Source: Shewanella saliphila (GTDB lineage Bacteria; Pseudomonadota; Gammaproteobacteria; Enterobacterales; Shewanellaceae). From it: 64,000 bases of DNA. The DNA lies in NCBI RefSeq assembly GCF_014648295.1, contig NZ_BMQV01000017.1, positions 16,662-80,661 on the forward strand, in the 5' to 3' direction. The notes beneath the pieces were generated by a model. That model was given only the letters and a program-made list of their open reading frames with translations. It was not told the origin of the DNA and ran no database searches. Of the stretch, positions 50,062 through 58,580 are shown piece by piece. How positions within the stretch are numbered: the first letter of the stretch is position 1; every line of letters begins with the position of its first letter. The position numbers were made by a program, and so were the translations under genes.

Positions 50062-52224
50062 TTAGGCATTGGCTTCAAGCACCAATACCTGACCTGGTAA
50101 GCGTTGGCGCAACCACAAATAGTGCAAAATGCCCAAGCCAAGTAAGCTAAAACCAATCAATAGCCATAAGCGACTTGAGGTGGCGGTTTGCGGTAAAATT
50201 TGTGCCTGATAGCCCACTTGTAACCCGTGGGGTAAATGTGATTGCACATTGGCATCAATGGTTTTATCACTCATTGGGTTTACGGGCGTCACATCAACCG
50301 CCACTAAACTGGTTTGGCTGGTGACCAAGTGATACAGCATGCCTAAGGCTTCAACCTGCTTATTGACTCTTGGACCGCTGGCGGCATTTTTATATAATTC
50401 AAGTGCGGTAATTTGCGCATTTGCCCACAATAAATCGATGCCTCTTGCCGGTTTATTGTCGGTAAAATCGAGTTGTTGCTGCCAGTATTGGCCATTGATA
50501 TTGCCAGACACGATGATCGGCTGTTGCAATTGGCTAGGCGATTTAATGCTGACCCATAGCGGTTCGTTTTGATATAAATCACTAATGGTTGATGGCCAGT
50601 AATCAGGCACGCTGCCATCAAGGTAATACAAGCCAATATTGGTTAATACCGGTTGTTCTATTTTAGTCAGTAGTTGCTCAACCTTATCTTTAACCTCAGA
50701 TTGCTTACCAATATAGGTAAAAGTGCCACGGCCCATGGTTGCTGCGCGGCGCATAAAGTCTGAATTGGGCGCCGAACCAATGCCAACAGTAAACAAGCGA
50801 CTGTCACCTAGCTGATCGCTAATTAATTGATACAATTGTTGCTCATTGCCTACCGCGCCATCGGTCATAAATATCACCTGGCGTAACATAGATTCACCCC
50901 GCACATTAACCGCATCAGCCTGAAGAGTATCAACCAAAGCAGCAGTAATCGCTGGTGCCATTTCGGTGCCGCCATTAGCCTCAAGTGACGCGATAAAACG
51001 ATTAGCAGAACCCAAATTACGGCTAGTGGCATTTAATGGCACTGGCGATAACATGCTTATTTGTTGGTTAAACTCAATAATATTAAAGGTATCGATATCG
51101 CGCAGCCCTGCTATCGCAAATTGCAATGCTTGCTTGGCTTGTACAATCGATTGGCCAGACATAGACCCAGAGGTATCAATGACTAAAATTAATTCACGAC
51201 CAATTAAATGCTGCTCGCTGACCTCAACACTTGGCGGCATAAGCATCACCAATGAATACACGCTTTGATCGCCCGCGGTGGTGGTTATATTGTCATTTGA
51301 GTTAACCGCTACAGTATGGGTTTTACCGGTTTGATAAAACGTCGCCGCTTGCGGCAGTGCGCCAACATCTACCTGCCATTGCAATACAAAGTCGCGGTCG
51401 GCTATTTGCTTACCGTTAAAGCTCACGGTGTAACGCTGGCCATTCACACTTTGTTTAATAGGGTGGTATAAACTGTCAAGTGAGTTGAGGGCAAAGCCCG
51501 CATCAATATTGACCTTCATGCTGACATTAATCCCCTGAGCACTGCTGATTTCACTCAGTTGATTAGGAATAATCATTGGGTCGATATACGCAATCGCCAT
51601 TGCCTGCTTATCTTTGTCGCTGCTTTGCTCAGGGTGATAACGTGGAGTAATGGCCATGGGAAAGCGCAAACTAAACAGGCCATCACTAAACTCAACCGTT
51701 TGTTGGTAACTTAACTCCACAACGAGCTGATCATGCGGGCCTAAGTTAGCCACTTCAGAGGTAAAAATATTGCGGCGCTGTTGTTGTAATAAGCTGGCTT
51801 GTTTACCCTGTTTTTTGGCGGTTTCAAAGGTTTTTACCGCTTGTTTTTTAGGTTGAATTTGCCCTGCAATAATCTTGTCACCAATACGCAGTTGCATGCT
51901 ATCTACTGCGGCATTTTCAGGTAACGGAAAAACATAACGTCCATTGAGCCACTGATCTGAATCATTAATAAACACTTGCTTAACGGTGACCCGGTTAAGT
52001 AAGCCTGACACATCCATACTCACTTGCGTATCCATTGCAAAAGCTTGTATCACTTGATCTTTAGCAAAATACACTAAGGTACCTTGAGTAATGTCATCGT
52101 CTGTCATAGCTGATGGTGACGCTTGCACTGAAGTCGACAACATCAACAATAGCAACACACTCACAAACCCATTTTTATGGTCCAAACGCACGGGTAAAAA
52201 CGAAAACCGAAATAACCAAAACAT
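50062..52224 (-). CDS. sortase substrate: VIT and von Willebrand A domain protein with LPQTA sorting signal
   Basis: A 720-aa secreted protein of the marine proteobacterial sortase target family. In order: an N-terminal signal segment, a VIT domain (about 45-170), a vWA domain (about 340-510) with an intact MIDAS motif DTSGSMS, and the C-terminal signal: LPQTA at 677-681, a hydrophobic helix, then a basic RQR. It resembles inter-alpha-trypsin inhibitor heavy chains. Sorting should leave it attached to an envelope acceptor not known from sequence. The ribosome site AAGGAG, 5 bases before the ATG, directly abuts a 13-bp inverted repeat. Confidence 0.95.
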   Translation of the reverse strand: MFWLFRFSFLPVRLDHKNGFVSVLLLLMLSTSVQASPSAMTDDDITQGTLVYFAKDQVIQAFAMDTQVSMDVSGLLNRVTVKQVFINDSDQWLNGRYVFPLPENAAVDSMQLRIGDKIIAGQIQPKKQAVKTFETAKKQGKQASLLQQQRRNIFTSEVANLGPHDQLVVELSYQQTVEFSDGLFSLRFPMAITPRYHPEQSSDKDKQAMAIAYIDPMIIPNQLSEISSAQGINVSMKVNIDAGFALNSLDSLYHPIKQSVNGQRYTVSFNGKQIADRDFVLQWQVDVGALPQAATFYQTGKTHTVAVNSNDNITTTAGDQSVYSLVMLMPPSVEVSEQHLIGRELILVIDTSGSMSGQSIVQAKQALQFAIAGLRDIDTFNIIEFNQQISMLSPVPLNATSRNLGSANRFIASLEANGGTEMAPAITAALVDTLQADAVNVRGESMLRQVIFMTDGAVGNEQQLYQLISDQLGDSRLFTVGIGSAPNSDFMRRAATMGRGTFTYIGKQSEVKDKVEQLLTKIEQPVLTNIGLYYLDGSVPDYWPSTISDLYQNEPLWVSIKSPSQLQQPIIVSGNINGQYWQQQLDFTDNKPARGIDLLWANAQITALELYKNAASGPRVNKQVEALGMLYHLVTSQTSLVAVDVTPVNPMSDKTIDANVQSHLPHGLQVGYQAQILPQTATSSRLWLLIGFSLLGLGILHYLWLRQRLPGQVLVLEANA

Positions 52225-52233
52225 AGCAGCTCC

Positions 52234-52276
52234 TTACCCTGTTACGTTGATGCTGCCATCTGGCGTAACAGGGTAA
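52234..52276 (-). promoter_or_regulatory. 13-bp inverted repeat before the sortase substrate gene
   Basis: A perfect 13-bp inverted repeat (52234-52246 with 52264-52276, loop of 17) lies between the pdsO stop and the substrate start. On the mRNA the second arm ends right at the AAGGAG ribosome site. There is no T run, so a translation or mRNA-stability role is more likely than termination. Confidence 0.6.
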
Positions 52277-52310
52277 CTGTTTAACAAATCATAAAAGAAG
52301 TAACGAGAAA

Positions 52311-53072
52311 TTAGTTTGCTGCGAGTTCGGCATCAGGTGACATTAAGGTCAACGTCACACGGCGGTCGAAAAAGTCATTTTCATGATTTTGCTCTGTGTG
52401 TAATGGCAATGTCGCGCCGTAGGCTTGGCCGTGTAAGCGTTGTTTATCAATACCCTGGTTGACTAAATATTGGCTAACCTCTGCCAAGCGTTGCTCCGAT
52501 AACGCCTGGTTATATTGGTCGTCACCACGGCGGTCGGCATAGCCCGTTAAATCAATGGTCAATTCTGGCGATAGGGTCATCATGTATGCCACATTGTCTA
52601 ACTGCTGTTTAAATAAAGGCTCTATTTGGCTTGAGCCTGTTTTAAATTGTACGTTCATACCAATAGTGAGTTCATTGAGGGTTTGCTGCTGGTTAGCGTG
52701 TAGCTCTGCGAGGTTAGTTTGTAATTCATAATACTTCTCAGACACCTGCACTAACTCTTGTTGTTGCAGATCCATTGCAATGAGTTGCTGCTGCGTTTCG
52801 ACCAATTCATACTCTTGTTTTACCAGTTGTTGGTTTTTATCAGCAATCTCAGCTTCATCGGCGACCGTTTTACCAATAATCGTGCCAGTGAATGCCCCAA
52901 TGATGGCGCCAACCGGGCCTGCGACAACGGCACCAAGTAAAATACCCGAGCTTAAGCCGACTAATTCTTCAGTATGTTCACGTTCATTTTGCGGCTCAAC
53001 GGCAGTAGCCCAAGCTGTGTGTGGTAATAAAATTGCGCTGATAACAGTGGCGGCGATAAGTTGCTTTTTCAT
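52311..53072 (-). CDS. pdsO: PdsO, sortase-associated OmpA-like protein
   Basis: A 253-aa envelope protein with a signal peptide (to about residue 22), a glycine-zipper hydrophobic stretch (about 40-70, GAVVAGPVGAIIGAFTGTIIG in outline), a coiled coil (about 75-130) and a C-terminal OmpA-like peptidoglycan-binding domain (about 135-245, with TGYADRRGDDQYNQALSEQRL in outline). It is the first gene of the pdsO-substrate-sortase run. The start is ATG 53072 with AAGGGA 8 bases before it. It may hold the sortase product or machinery near peptidoglycan; that is inference. Confidence 0.93.
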   Translation of the reverse strand: MKKQLIAATVISAILLPHTAWATAVEPQNEREHTEELVGLSSGILLGAVVAGPVGAIIGAFTGTIIGKTVADEAEIADKNQQLVKQEYELVETQQQLIAMDLQQQELVQVSEKYYELQTNLAELHANQQQTLNELTIGMNVQFKTGSSQIEPLFKQQLDNVAYMMTLSPELTIDLTGYADRRGDDQYNQALSEQRLAEVSQYLVNQGIDKQRLHGQAYGATLPLHTEQNHENDFFDRRVTLTLMSPDAELAAN

Positions 53073-53184
53073 AATGAGTCCCTTTTTAGCAATGATGTGT
53101 AAAGTGAAAGTCATTGAGTTAACGTGCAACCAAATAACTTTATGCCGTTATTAAACAAAATATAAATGGCTTTATTGGGGAGCA

Positions 53185-53226
53185 AAAATGGCAATGTGGC
53201 GATCAAATGTGGCAACAATATGGCAA
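53185..53226. promoter_or_regulatory. candidate PdsR operator: direct repeats
   Basis: Four copies of a word close to AATGTGGCAA end at 53194, 53202, 53215 and 53226, three of them 11-13 bp apart, about one DNA turn. They lie in the shared region between pdsO and pdsR, just upstream of a likely -10 (TATAGT, 53263-53268) that lacks a good -35. Tandem direct repeats of this spacing are typical of OmpR-family sites. Confidence 0.5.
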
Positions 53227-53311
53227 TTGGCGGTGGCGGCTTTTTTGGTGGATAAAATCCTGTATAGTCAGCAGGGTATCCATTTATATCCCTATTAATT
53301 GAAGTCACGCC

Positions 53312-54001
53312 ATGAAACGAATTGCCATTGTTGAAGATGAAGCGGCTATCCGCGAAAACTACAAAGATGTACTGCAACAACAAGGTTATAGCGTCCAAGC
53401 CTATGCTAATCGCCCTGCGGCTATGCTGGCCTTTAATGCACGCCTGCCCGACTTAGCCATTATTGATATTGGCCTAGAGCATGAAATTGATGGTGGATTT
53501 ACCCTGTGCCAAGCACTGCGGGCAATGTCGAGCAGTTTACCGATCATCTTTTTAACCGCGCGCGACAGTGACTTCGACACTGTGTGTGGCCTGCGTTTAG
53601 GTGCCGATGATTACTTAACTAAAGATGTGAGTTTTCCGCATTTACTCGCACGGATTGCCGCATTATTTCGCCGTTCAGAGCTGATTGGCTCAAGCCCTGT
53701 AGAAGACAACTTACTCGAGCGCGGCCATTTAACCATTGATGGCAACCGCATTCAGGTGTATTGGAAAACCCAGCCTATTGAGCTCACCGTTACTGAGTTT
53801 TGGATGGTCCATGCCATGGCCAAGCACCCGGGACATGTGCGCAGTCGTCAAGATTTAATGCAAGAAGCCAAAATATATGTCGACGACAGTACAATTACCT
53901 CCCACGTTAAACGAATTCGTAAAAAGTTTATTGCCATCGATAATGACTTTGATTGTATCGACACGGTTTATGGTATGGGCTACCGCTGGGACAACATTTA
54001 A
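53312..54001 (+). CDS. pdsR: PdsR, OmpR-family response regulator of the sortase system
   Basis: A 229-aa two-component regulator: receiver domain (about 1-120) with acidic pocket ED at 8-9 and phosphoacceptor D52 (IIDIGLE), then a winged-helix DNA-binding domain (about 135-228, ending VYGMGYRWD). It is divergent from the pdsO-substrate-sortase genes and directly followed by the kinase gene, so it very probably controls them and itself. The ribosome site is weak. Confidence 0.94.
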   Translation: MKRIAIVEDEAAIRENYKDVLQQQGYSVQAYANRPAAMLAFNARLPDLAIIDIGLEHEIDGGFTLCQALRAMSSSLPIIFLTARDSDFDTVCGLRLGADDYLTKDVSFPHLLARIAALFRRSELIGSSPVEDNLLERGHLTIDGNRIQVYWKTQPIELTVTEFWMVHAMAKHPGHVRSRQDLMQEAKIYVDDSTITSHVKRIRKKFIAIDNDFDCIDTVYGMGYRWDNI

Positions 54002-54004
54002 TTG

Positions 54005-56176
54005 ATGTATTTACCGCTAGGGCTGCGAGCCAAAGTTGTTATCTTGTCATTATTTTTACTCTGCCTGCCGTGGCTTGGGTACGAATATGTGTGGGAAATG
54101 GAAAAATACCTGCGTCATGGCCAAGAAAAAACCCTTGAGGGCACGACCCAAGCACTCGCAACCGCATTACATGAGCGACCAAAACTGTTCGATAATCAAG
54201 CCAGTTTTTTAAATCAAGTTGAAAAAGGCCGCGACTTATACGCCTACCCCATTGCAGGCCCTATTCAGTTAGACGGCAAATTAGCGGATTGGCATTTATA
54301 CCAACATCGCACATTAAATTACGCTGATAACCACCTGATTTATCAACGTGATGAAGCCGAACCTATCAATATTAGCTTTACGCATATGGTGGGTAAGTAT
54401 GGCGGTTACTTATATGGTTACTTTCAGGTAAAAGACCCTGAAGTGGTGTTTCGTAGCCGTAAAAGTTTACGGGTCGACAGAAATGATCATTTGGTGATGG
54501 CCACCCAAGCGCCAGACGGTCAATTTAGGCGTTATATTATTGCTAATACCAAAAGTGGCTGGCTCAGTGCCTTTGAACTACCCGCCGATCCCTCGCAATC
54601 AACGCCTGTAGAGCCAGAGTCTCGGATTCAGGGGCAATGGCTCAAAACAGACCAGGGTTACAATATAGAATTTAGACTGCCACTCACCATGGTGGGCAGT
54701 AAATTGGGCTTTGCCATTCATAACGTTAACGATGCCAATAATCGTCAATTGGTTAATGTGATTGGCACTTCTGCCACCGACTCCGTAGCCAGTTTAGGTA
54801 CGGTACTCGTGCCCTCGCCAGAAATCGAAAGCATTATTAAAGGCATGAGCCACAACAGCTCGCGTATTTGGGTGGTCGATAATCATGGCCGCGTATTAGC
54901 AAAATCGGGCGATATTCGCACCTCATCAAACACCTGGGCTGACGATTTAACCACCAGCCAAGCCAGTTCATTTTGGCAAGGTATTAAGCAAAACTACATA
55001 TTGCCTTTGTACTACAAAATTCTCACTCGGCCACCGCAAGATTTTATCGACTCATTACAAGACTCAACCGAACTGACCGGCAGCCACATTGAAAAAGCCT
55101 TAAGCGGTAAACAAGGCTCAACCTGGCGCTTAACCCCCGACAATAAAGCAGTAGTGTTAGCCGCTGCCAGCCCCATTTGGATTGACGATAAAGTAATGGG
55201 CGTTGTCATTGCCGAAGAAACCACTCACGGTATTCGCAGTTTACGTAACCGCGCGCTTGAAAAACTATTCAACGTTATTTTAACCATTATGAGCATGGGC
55301 ACGCTGGCGCTGTTTATTTTTGCCTCGAGTATCTCCAGCCGTATACGCAGTTTGCGCGACCAAGCCGAATTGGCCATCGACAGTCAAGGGCGTGTACGCC
55401 AGCAAATTGTGGCGTCTAAAAACCGAGATGAAATTGGCGACTTGTCACGCAGTTTTTCAAGTATTGTCAGTCGCCTAGGCCAATACACCCATTATCTTGA
55501 AAACATGTCTTCCCGCTTGTCACACGAGTTACGCACACCCGTTGCTGTGGTGCGCAGCTCGCTTGAACATTTAGGCTTGCAGCAACTTGACGACCAATCG
55601 CAAAAATACGTTAATCGCGCCCAGGAAGGGGTCAATCGTCTGCATTTAATCTTAAACAATTTAAGTGAAGCGACACGATTAGAAGCCAGTTTAACCCAGG
55701 CTGAAAGTTGTCGTTTTTCGCTTAAAAAAGTGATTAGTGGTTGCATGCAAGGTTATCAAATTACCTTCCCCGAACAGACCTTTAACGTGCATATAGAAGA
55801 CAAAGCCATGCAATGCCAGGGCGTACCTGAATACATCGCCCAATTAATGGATAAGCTGATTAATAATGCTATCGAATTTAGTGAAAACGGCACAGCTGTT
55901 AGCGTCAGCCTCATTCAGTTTAACAAGCAAGCAATACTCAAAGTCAGCAATATTGGACCATTATTGCCAAAAGACATGAACAGCCAAATTTTTGAGTCTA
56001 TGGTGTCTATTCGCCCACAAGGTGTTAATGGTAAACCCCATTTGGGCCTAGGGTTATACATTGCCCGCTTAGTGACTGACTTTCATCATGGCAGCATTAA
56101 AGCCAGTAACATCACCGAAAACAACATGAGCGGCGTTGAAATCTGCCTGAGCTTACCGCTAATTGATGAAAAATAG
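54005..56176 (+). CDS. pdsS: PdsS, sensor histidine kinase of the sortase system
   Basis: A 723-aa membrane kinase. A helix at about 9-27 leads to a large outer part (about 30-420); residues 85-245 begin with LDGKLADWHLY and look like a CBM9/DOMON-type beta sandwich. A second helix (about 425-447) leads to a HAMP-like linker, the H-box with H507 (LSHELRTP) and a HATPase domain with N-box (INNAIEF) and G-box (HLGLGLYIARL). ATG 54005 follows the pdsR stop by 3 bases; a TTG one codon earlier is possible. The ligand is not known. Confidence 0.92.
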   Translation: MYLPLGLRAKVVILSLFLLCLPWLGYEYVWEMEKYLRHGQEKTLEGTTQALATALHERPKLFDNQASFLNQVEKGRDLYAYPIAGPIQLDGKLADWHLYQHRTLNYADNHLIYQRDEAEPINISFTHMVGKYGGYLYGYFQVKDPEVVFRSRKSLRVDRNDHLVMATQAPDGQFRRYIIANTKSGWLSAFELPADPSQSTPVEPESRIQGQWLKTDQGYNIEFRLPLTMVGSKLGFAIHNVNDANNRQLVNVIGTSATDSVASLGTVLVPSPEIESIIKGMSHNSSRIWVVDNHGRVLAKSGDIRTSSNTWADDLTTSQASSFWQGIKQNYILPLYYKILTRPPQDFIDSLQDSTELTGSHIEKALSGKQGSTWRLTPDNKAVVLAAASPIWIDDKVMGVVIAEETTHGIRSLRNRALEKLFNVILTIMSMGTLALFIFASSISSRIRSLRDQAELAIDSQGRVRQQIVASKNRDEIGDLSRSFSSIVSRLGQYTHYLENMSSRLSHELRTPVAVVRSSLEHLGLQQLDDQSQKYVNRAQEGVNRLHLILNNLSEATRLEASLTQAESCRFSLKKVISGCMQGYQITFPEQTFNVHIEDKAMQCQGVPEYIAQLMDKLINNAIEFSENGTAVSVSLIQFNKQAILKVSNIGPLLPKDMNSQIFESMVSIRPQGVNGKPHLGLGLYIARLVTDFHHGSIKASNITENNMSGVEICLSLPLIDEK

Positions 56177-56331
56177 TCAAGCTTGTCAATTAGGCGCTTT
56201 TATTTAAACGACTTGGTGCTAGGATGGCACAAGGATTACATCACTTATTGCAGCGCATTTCGTCATATTGTTAGAGCCTTAGCACCGCTTATATTAATAG
56301 TATGAACACTGCCCCAACTGGAAAGATTAAC

Positions 56332-57522
56332 ATGAGCAAAGACGATAAATTAGCCACACAAATAGTCAGTGTCGGTCGCGAGAAAAAATTCACCAAAGGT
56401 ATTATTAACCCGCCAGTATTTAGAGCTTCAACCGTGGTCTTTGACACCATGGATGAGATGCGTTTTGCGATAAAAAATAAAACCAACGGCGAAATGTTTT
56501 ATGGCCGCCGCGGCACCCCAACCCACTTCTCATTTCAACAAGCCATTAGTGAACTTGAAGGAGGTGTGGGCACTGCGTTATACCCATCAGGGGCTGGCGC
56601 AATCAGTATCGCATTATTATCATTCTTAAAAAATGGCGACCATTTGCTCATGGTCGACACTGCCTATGAACCGACACGAGATTTATGCAATAAAATGCTC
56701 GCTGGATTTGGTATCGAAACCACTTATTATGACCCAATGATCGGTGAAGGCATTCGAGAGCTTATTCGCCCTAACACCAAGGTGCTGTTTTTAGAATCAC
56801 CAGGCTCCATCACCATGGAAGTGCAAGATGTACCGACATTAAGCCGTATCGCTCACGAGCACGACATGATTGTTATGCTCGATAATACCTGGGCTTCACC
56901 GATTAACTCACGTCCATTTGATATGGGGGTTGATGTGTCGATTCAAGCCGCGACCAAGTACATTGTCGGCCATTCTGATGTCATGATGGGCACCGCAACC
57001 GCTAATGAAAAATGTTGGGATCAACTGCGCGAAAACAGTTATTTAATGGGGCAAACCACCTCACCAGACGACGTGTATTTAGCTGCACGCGGCTTGCGTA
57101 CCTTAGGGGTACGTATGGCGCAGCACAATAAAAATGCCCTCAAAGTGGCTAACTGGTTAGCAAGTCGACCAGAAGTCGACCATGTGCGTCACCCTGCCTT
57201 TGAAACCTGCCCAGGCCATGAGTTCTTTAAACGTGACTTTAGCAGCGGTAATGGCCTGTTTTCATTTGTATTAAAGCAAGGTGACTTAGCCTCTGTTACC
57301 GCATTTGTTGAAAACATGGCCCACTTTAAAATGGGTTTTTCATGGGGTGGCTTTGAAAGCTTGATTTTAGGCGTATTTGGCATTAATAATATCCGCACAG
57401 CAACCCAATGGGATAGCAGTAAACCGCTGATTAGATTGCACATCGGCTTAGAAGATACCGATGATTTAATTGCCGATCTTGACGCGGCTTTTGAACGTTA
57501 CAATGCCGTGTTAAACAAGTAA
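56332..57522 (+). CDS. metC: cystathionine beta-lyase
   Basis: MetC is a PLP enzyme that splits cystathionine to homocysteine, pyruvate and ammonia on the way to methionine. At 396 aa it matches E. coli MetC (395). Motifs include YGRRGTPTHFSFQQAI in outline, SGAGAISIALLSFL, LDNTWASP and the PLP lysine in AATKYIVGHSDVM. I place the start at 56332 with GGAAAG upstream; an in-frame ATG 30 bases earlier lacks one. A membrane protein gene follows by 30 bases. Confidence 0.95.
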   Translation: MSKDDKLATQIVSVGREKKFTKGIINPPVFRASTVVFDTMDEMRFAIKNKTNGEMFYGRRGTPTHFSFQQAISELEGGVGTALYPSGAGAISIALLSFLKNGDHLLMVDTAYEPTRDLCNKMLAGFGIETTYYDPMIGEGIRELIRPNTKVLFLESPGSITMEVQDVPTLSRIAHEHDMIVMLDNTWASPINSRPFDMGVDVSIQAATKYIVGHSDVMMGTATANEKCWDQLRENSYLMGQTTSPDDVYLAARGLRTLGVRMAQHNKNALKVANWLASRPEVDHVRHPAFETCPGHEFFKRDFSSGNGLFSFVLKQGDLASVTAFVENMAHFKMGFSWGGFESLILGVFGINNIRTATQWDSSKPLIRLHIGLEDTDDLIADLDAAFERYNAVLNK

Positions 57523-57552
57523 GCTTTTTATCAATCATTTAAAAGGACACAA

Positions 57553-57978
57553 ATGAACTTCATTAGATTAGTGATACTCAGTTTATGCGTAGGCATAGCT
57601 TATTTCGCGTTAAGCATCGCAGCGATAGGACAGTCTGCTGCGGGTAATGTTTTTTGGTGGTTTAACATAAGTGGCTACCCCACCATCACCCATTTAGCTC
57701 AAAACTTTGTCGGGATCGGTTTGGTGGCGTTTATTCCTGCATTTGTGATTAAAAGCTATGAGCCAGGAAAACAATGGTTAGCAATGACAGTGGTTGTTTT
57801 AGCGACCATTTTTTTACACGGTAATCTGCAATACATGCCGTGGGACTCGATGGGCATTGTCAGGTTTATTTTTAGCACTTTATTGTCCGGCGATATCGGC
57901 GCTACTGTGATGTTTTTTTATATCACCTTATTGCCAGTATTGTGGTTATTGATATTAAAACGTGCGGCACGGGTATAA
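57553..57978 (+). CDS. small integral membrane protein of unknown function
   Basis: A 141-aa protein with four hydrophobic segments (about 5-27, 45-65, 75-93 and 115-135). I do not recognise its family. AAAAGGACA stands before the ATG, and it is only 30 bases from metC, so both may be read together. Followed by a strong terminator. Confidence 0.75.
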   Translation: MNFIRLVILSLCVGIAYFALSIAAIGQSAAGNVFWWFNISGYPTITHLAQNFVGIGLVAFIPAFVIKSYEPGKQWLAMTVVVLATIFLHGNLQYMPWDSMGIVRFIFSTLLSGDIGATVMFFYITLLPVLWLLILKRAARV

Positions 57979-57998
57979 CTCGCTAGCTCATAATTAAA

Positions 57999-58027
57999 AA
58001 GGCAATCTATTTTGATTGCCTTTTTTA
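57999..58027. terminator. bidirectional terminator before creA
   Basis: A 9-bp perfect stem (57999-58007 with 58014-58022, loop of 6) has A5 and T6 flanks. The right flank TTGCCTTTTTTATTATGCG is nearly repeated once in 58034-58052. Confidence 0.9.
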
Positions 58028-58053
58028 TTATGCGTTGCCTTTTTATTATGCGC

Positions 58054-58566
58054 TTACTTTGTGGTTAATGGCTTTTGCCAAGCTGCAGTGCCGTATAGCG
58101 GTACGGTAGACAACGCATGTTTATGACTGCCGTTGGTCTCTTTGGTTGAGTATGATAAATACAATAACGTTTGATTTTCAGCATCAAAAATACGGCGCAC
58201 TTTTAAGCTTTTAAATAAAATACTCAAAGACTCTTTAAACACCACCTCGCCATTTTTCGACTTATCAATATCGGCTAATTCAGCATGGCTTATCGGGCCG
58301 GTTTGACGGCAACTGATGCTCATATCAGACGGGTCGGCCAAGTCTAAATTGGCCTCAATACGGCTAATATGACAAGTCACCCCTGGTATTTTAGGATCGT
58401 GTTTAGCGTCAATAATCACATCTTTGGTGGTAAATAACCCTAAACTGACTTTACCCACATCATCACTACAGCCACTCAGTACTACACTGCCTACCAATGT
58501 GGCTAATAACAGTGATGCCGTTTTGGACGCATCCTTTGCAAACTTAAAGCTTAATTGACTGTGCAT
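58054..58566 (-). CDS. creA: CreA-family lipoprotein
   Basis: A 170-aa protein with a lipobox ending LSGC (C33), so probably a lipoprotein, unlike the E. coli form. The mature part has the CreA core: GLFTTKDVIIDAKHDPKIPG in outline, GVTCHISRIEANLDLADPSD and SISCRQTGPI, with two conserved cysteines. The role of CreA is not known. It lies 14 bases downstream of the yegD gene. The N-terminus before the hydrophobic stretch is long (about 15 residues), so an inner start is possible. Confidence 0.9.
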   Translation of the reverse strand: MHSQLSFKFAKDASKTASLLLATLVGSVVLSGCSDDVGKVSLGLFTTKDVIIDAKHDPKIPGVTCHISRIEANLDLADPSDMSISCRQTGPISHAELADIDKSKNGEVVFKESLSILFKSLKVRRIFDAENQTLLYLSYSTKETNGSHKHALSTVPLYGTAAWQKPLTTK

Positions 58567-58580
58567 ATTATTGACTCTAT

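Noticed and set aside
50062..56176. The sortase block as a wholly new system
   Set aside because: Its parts match the known proteobacterial dedicated sortase families; what seems new is the possible operator, the pre-substrate hairpin and the sensor fold.
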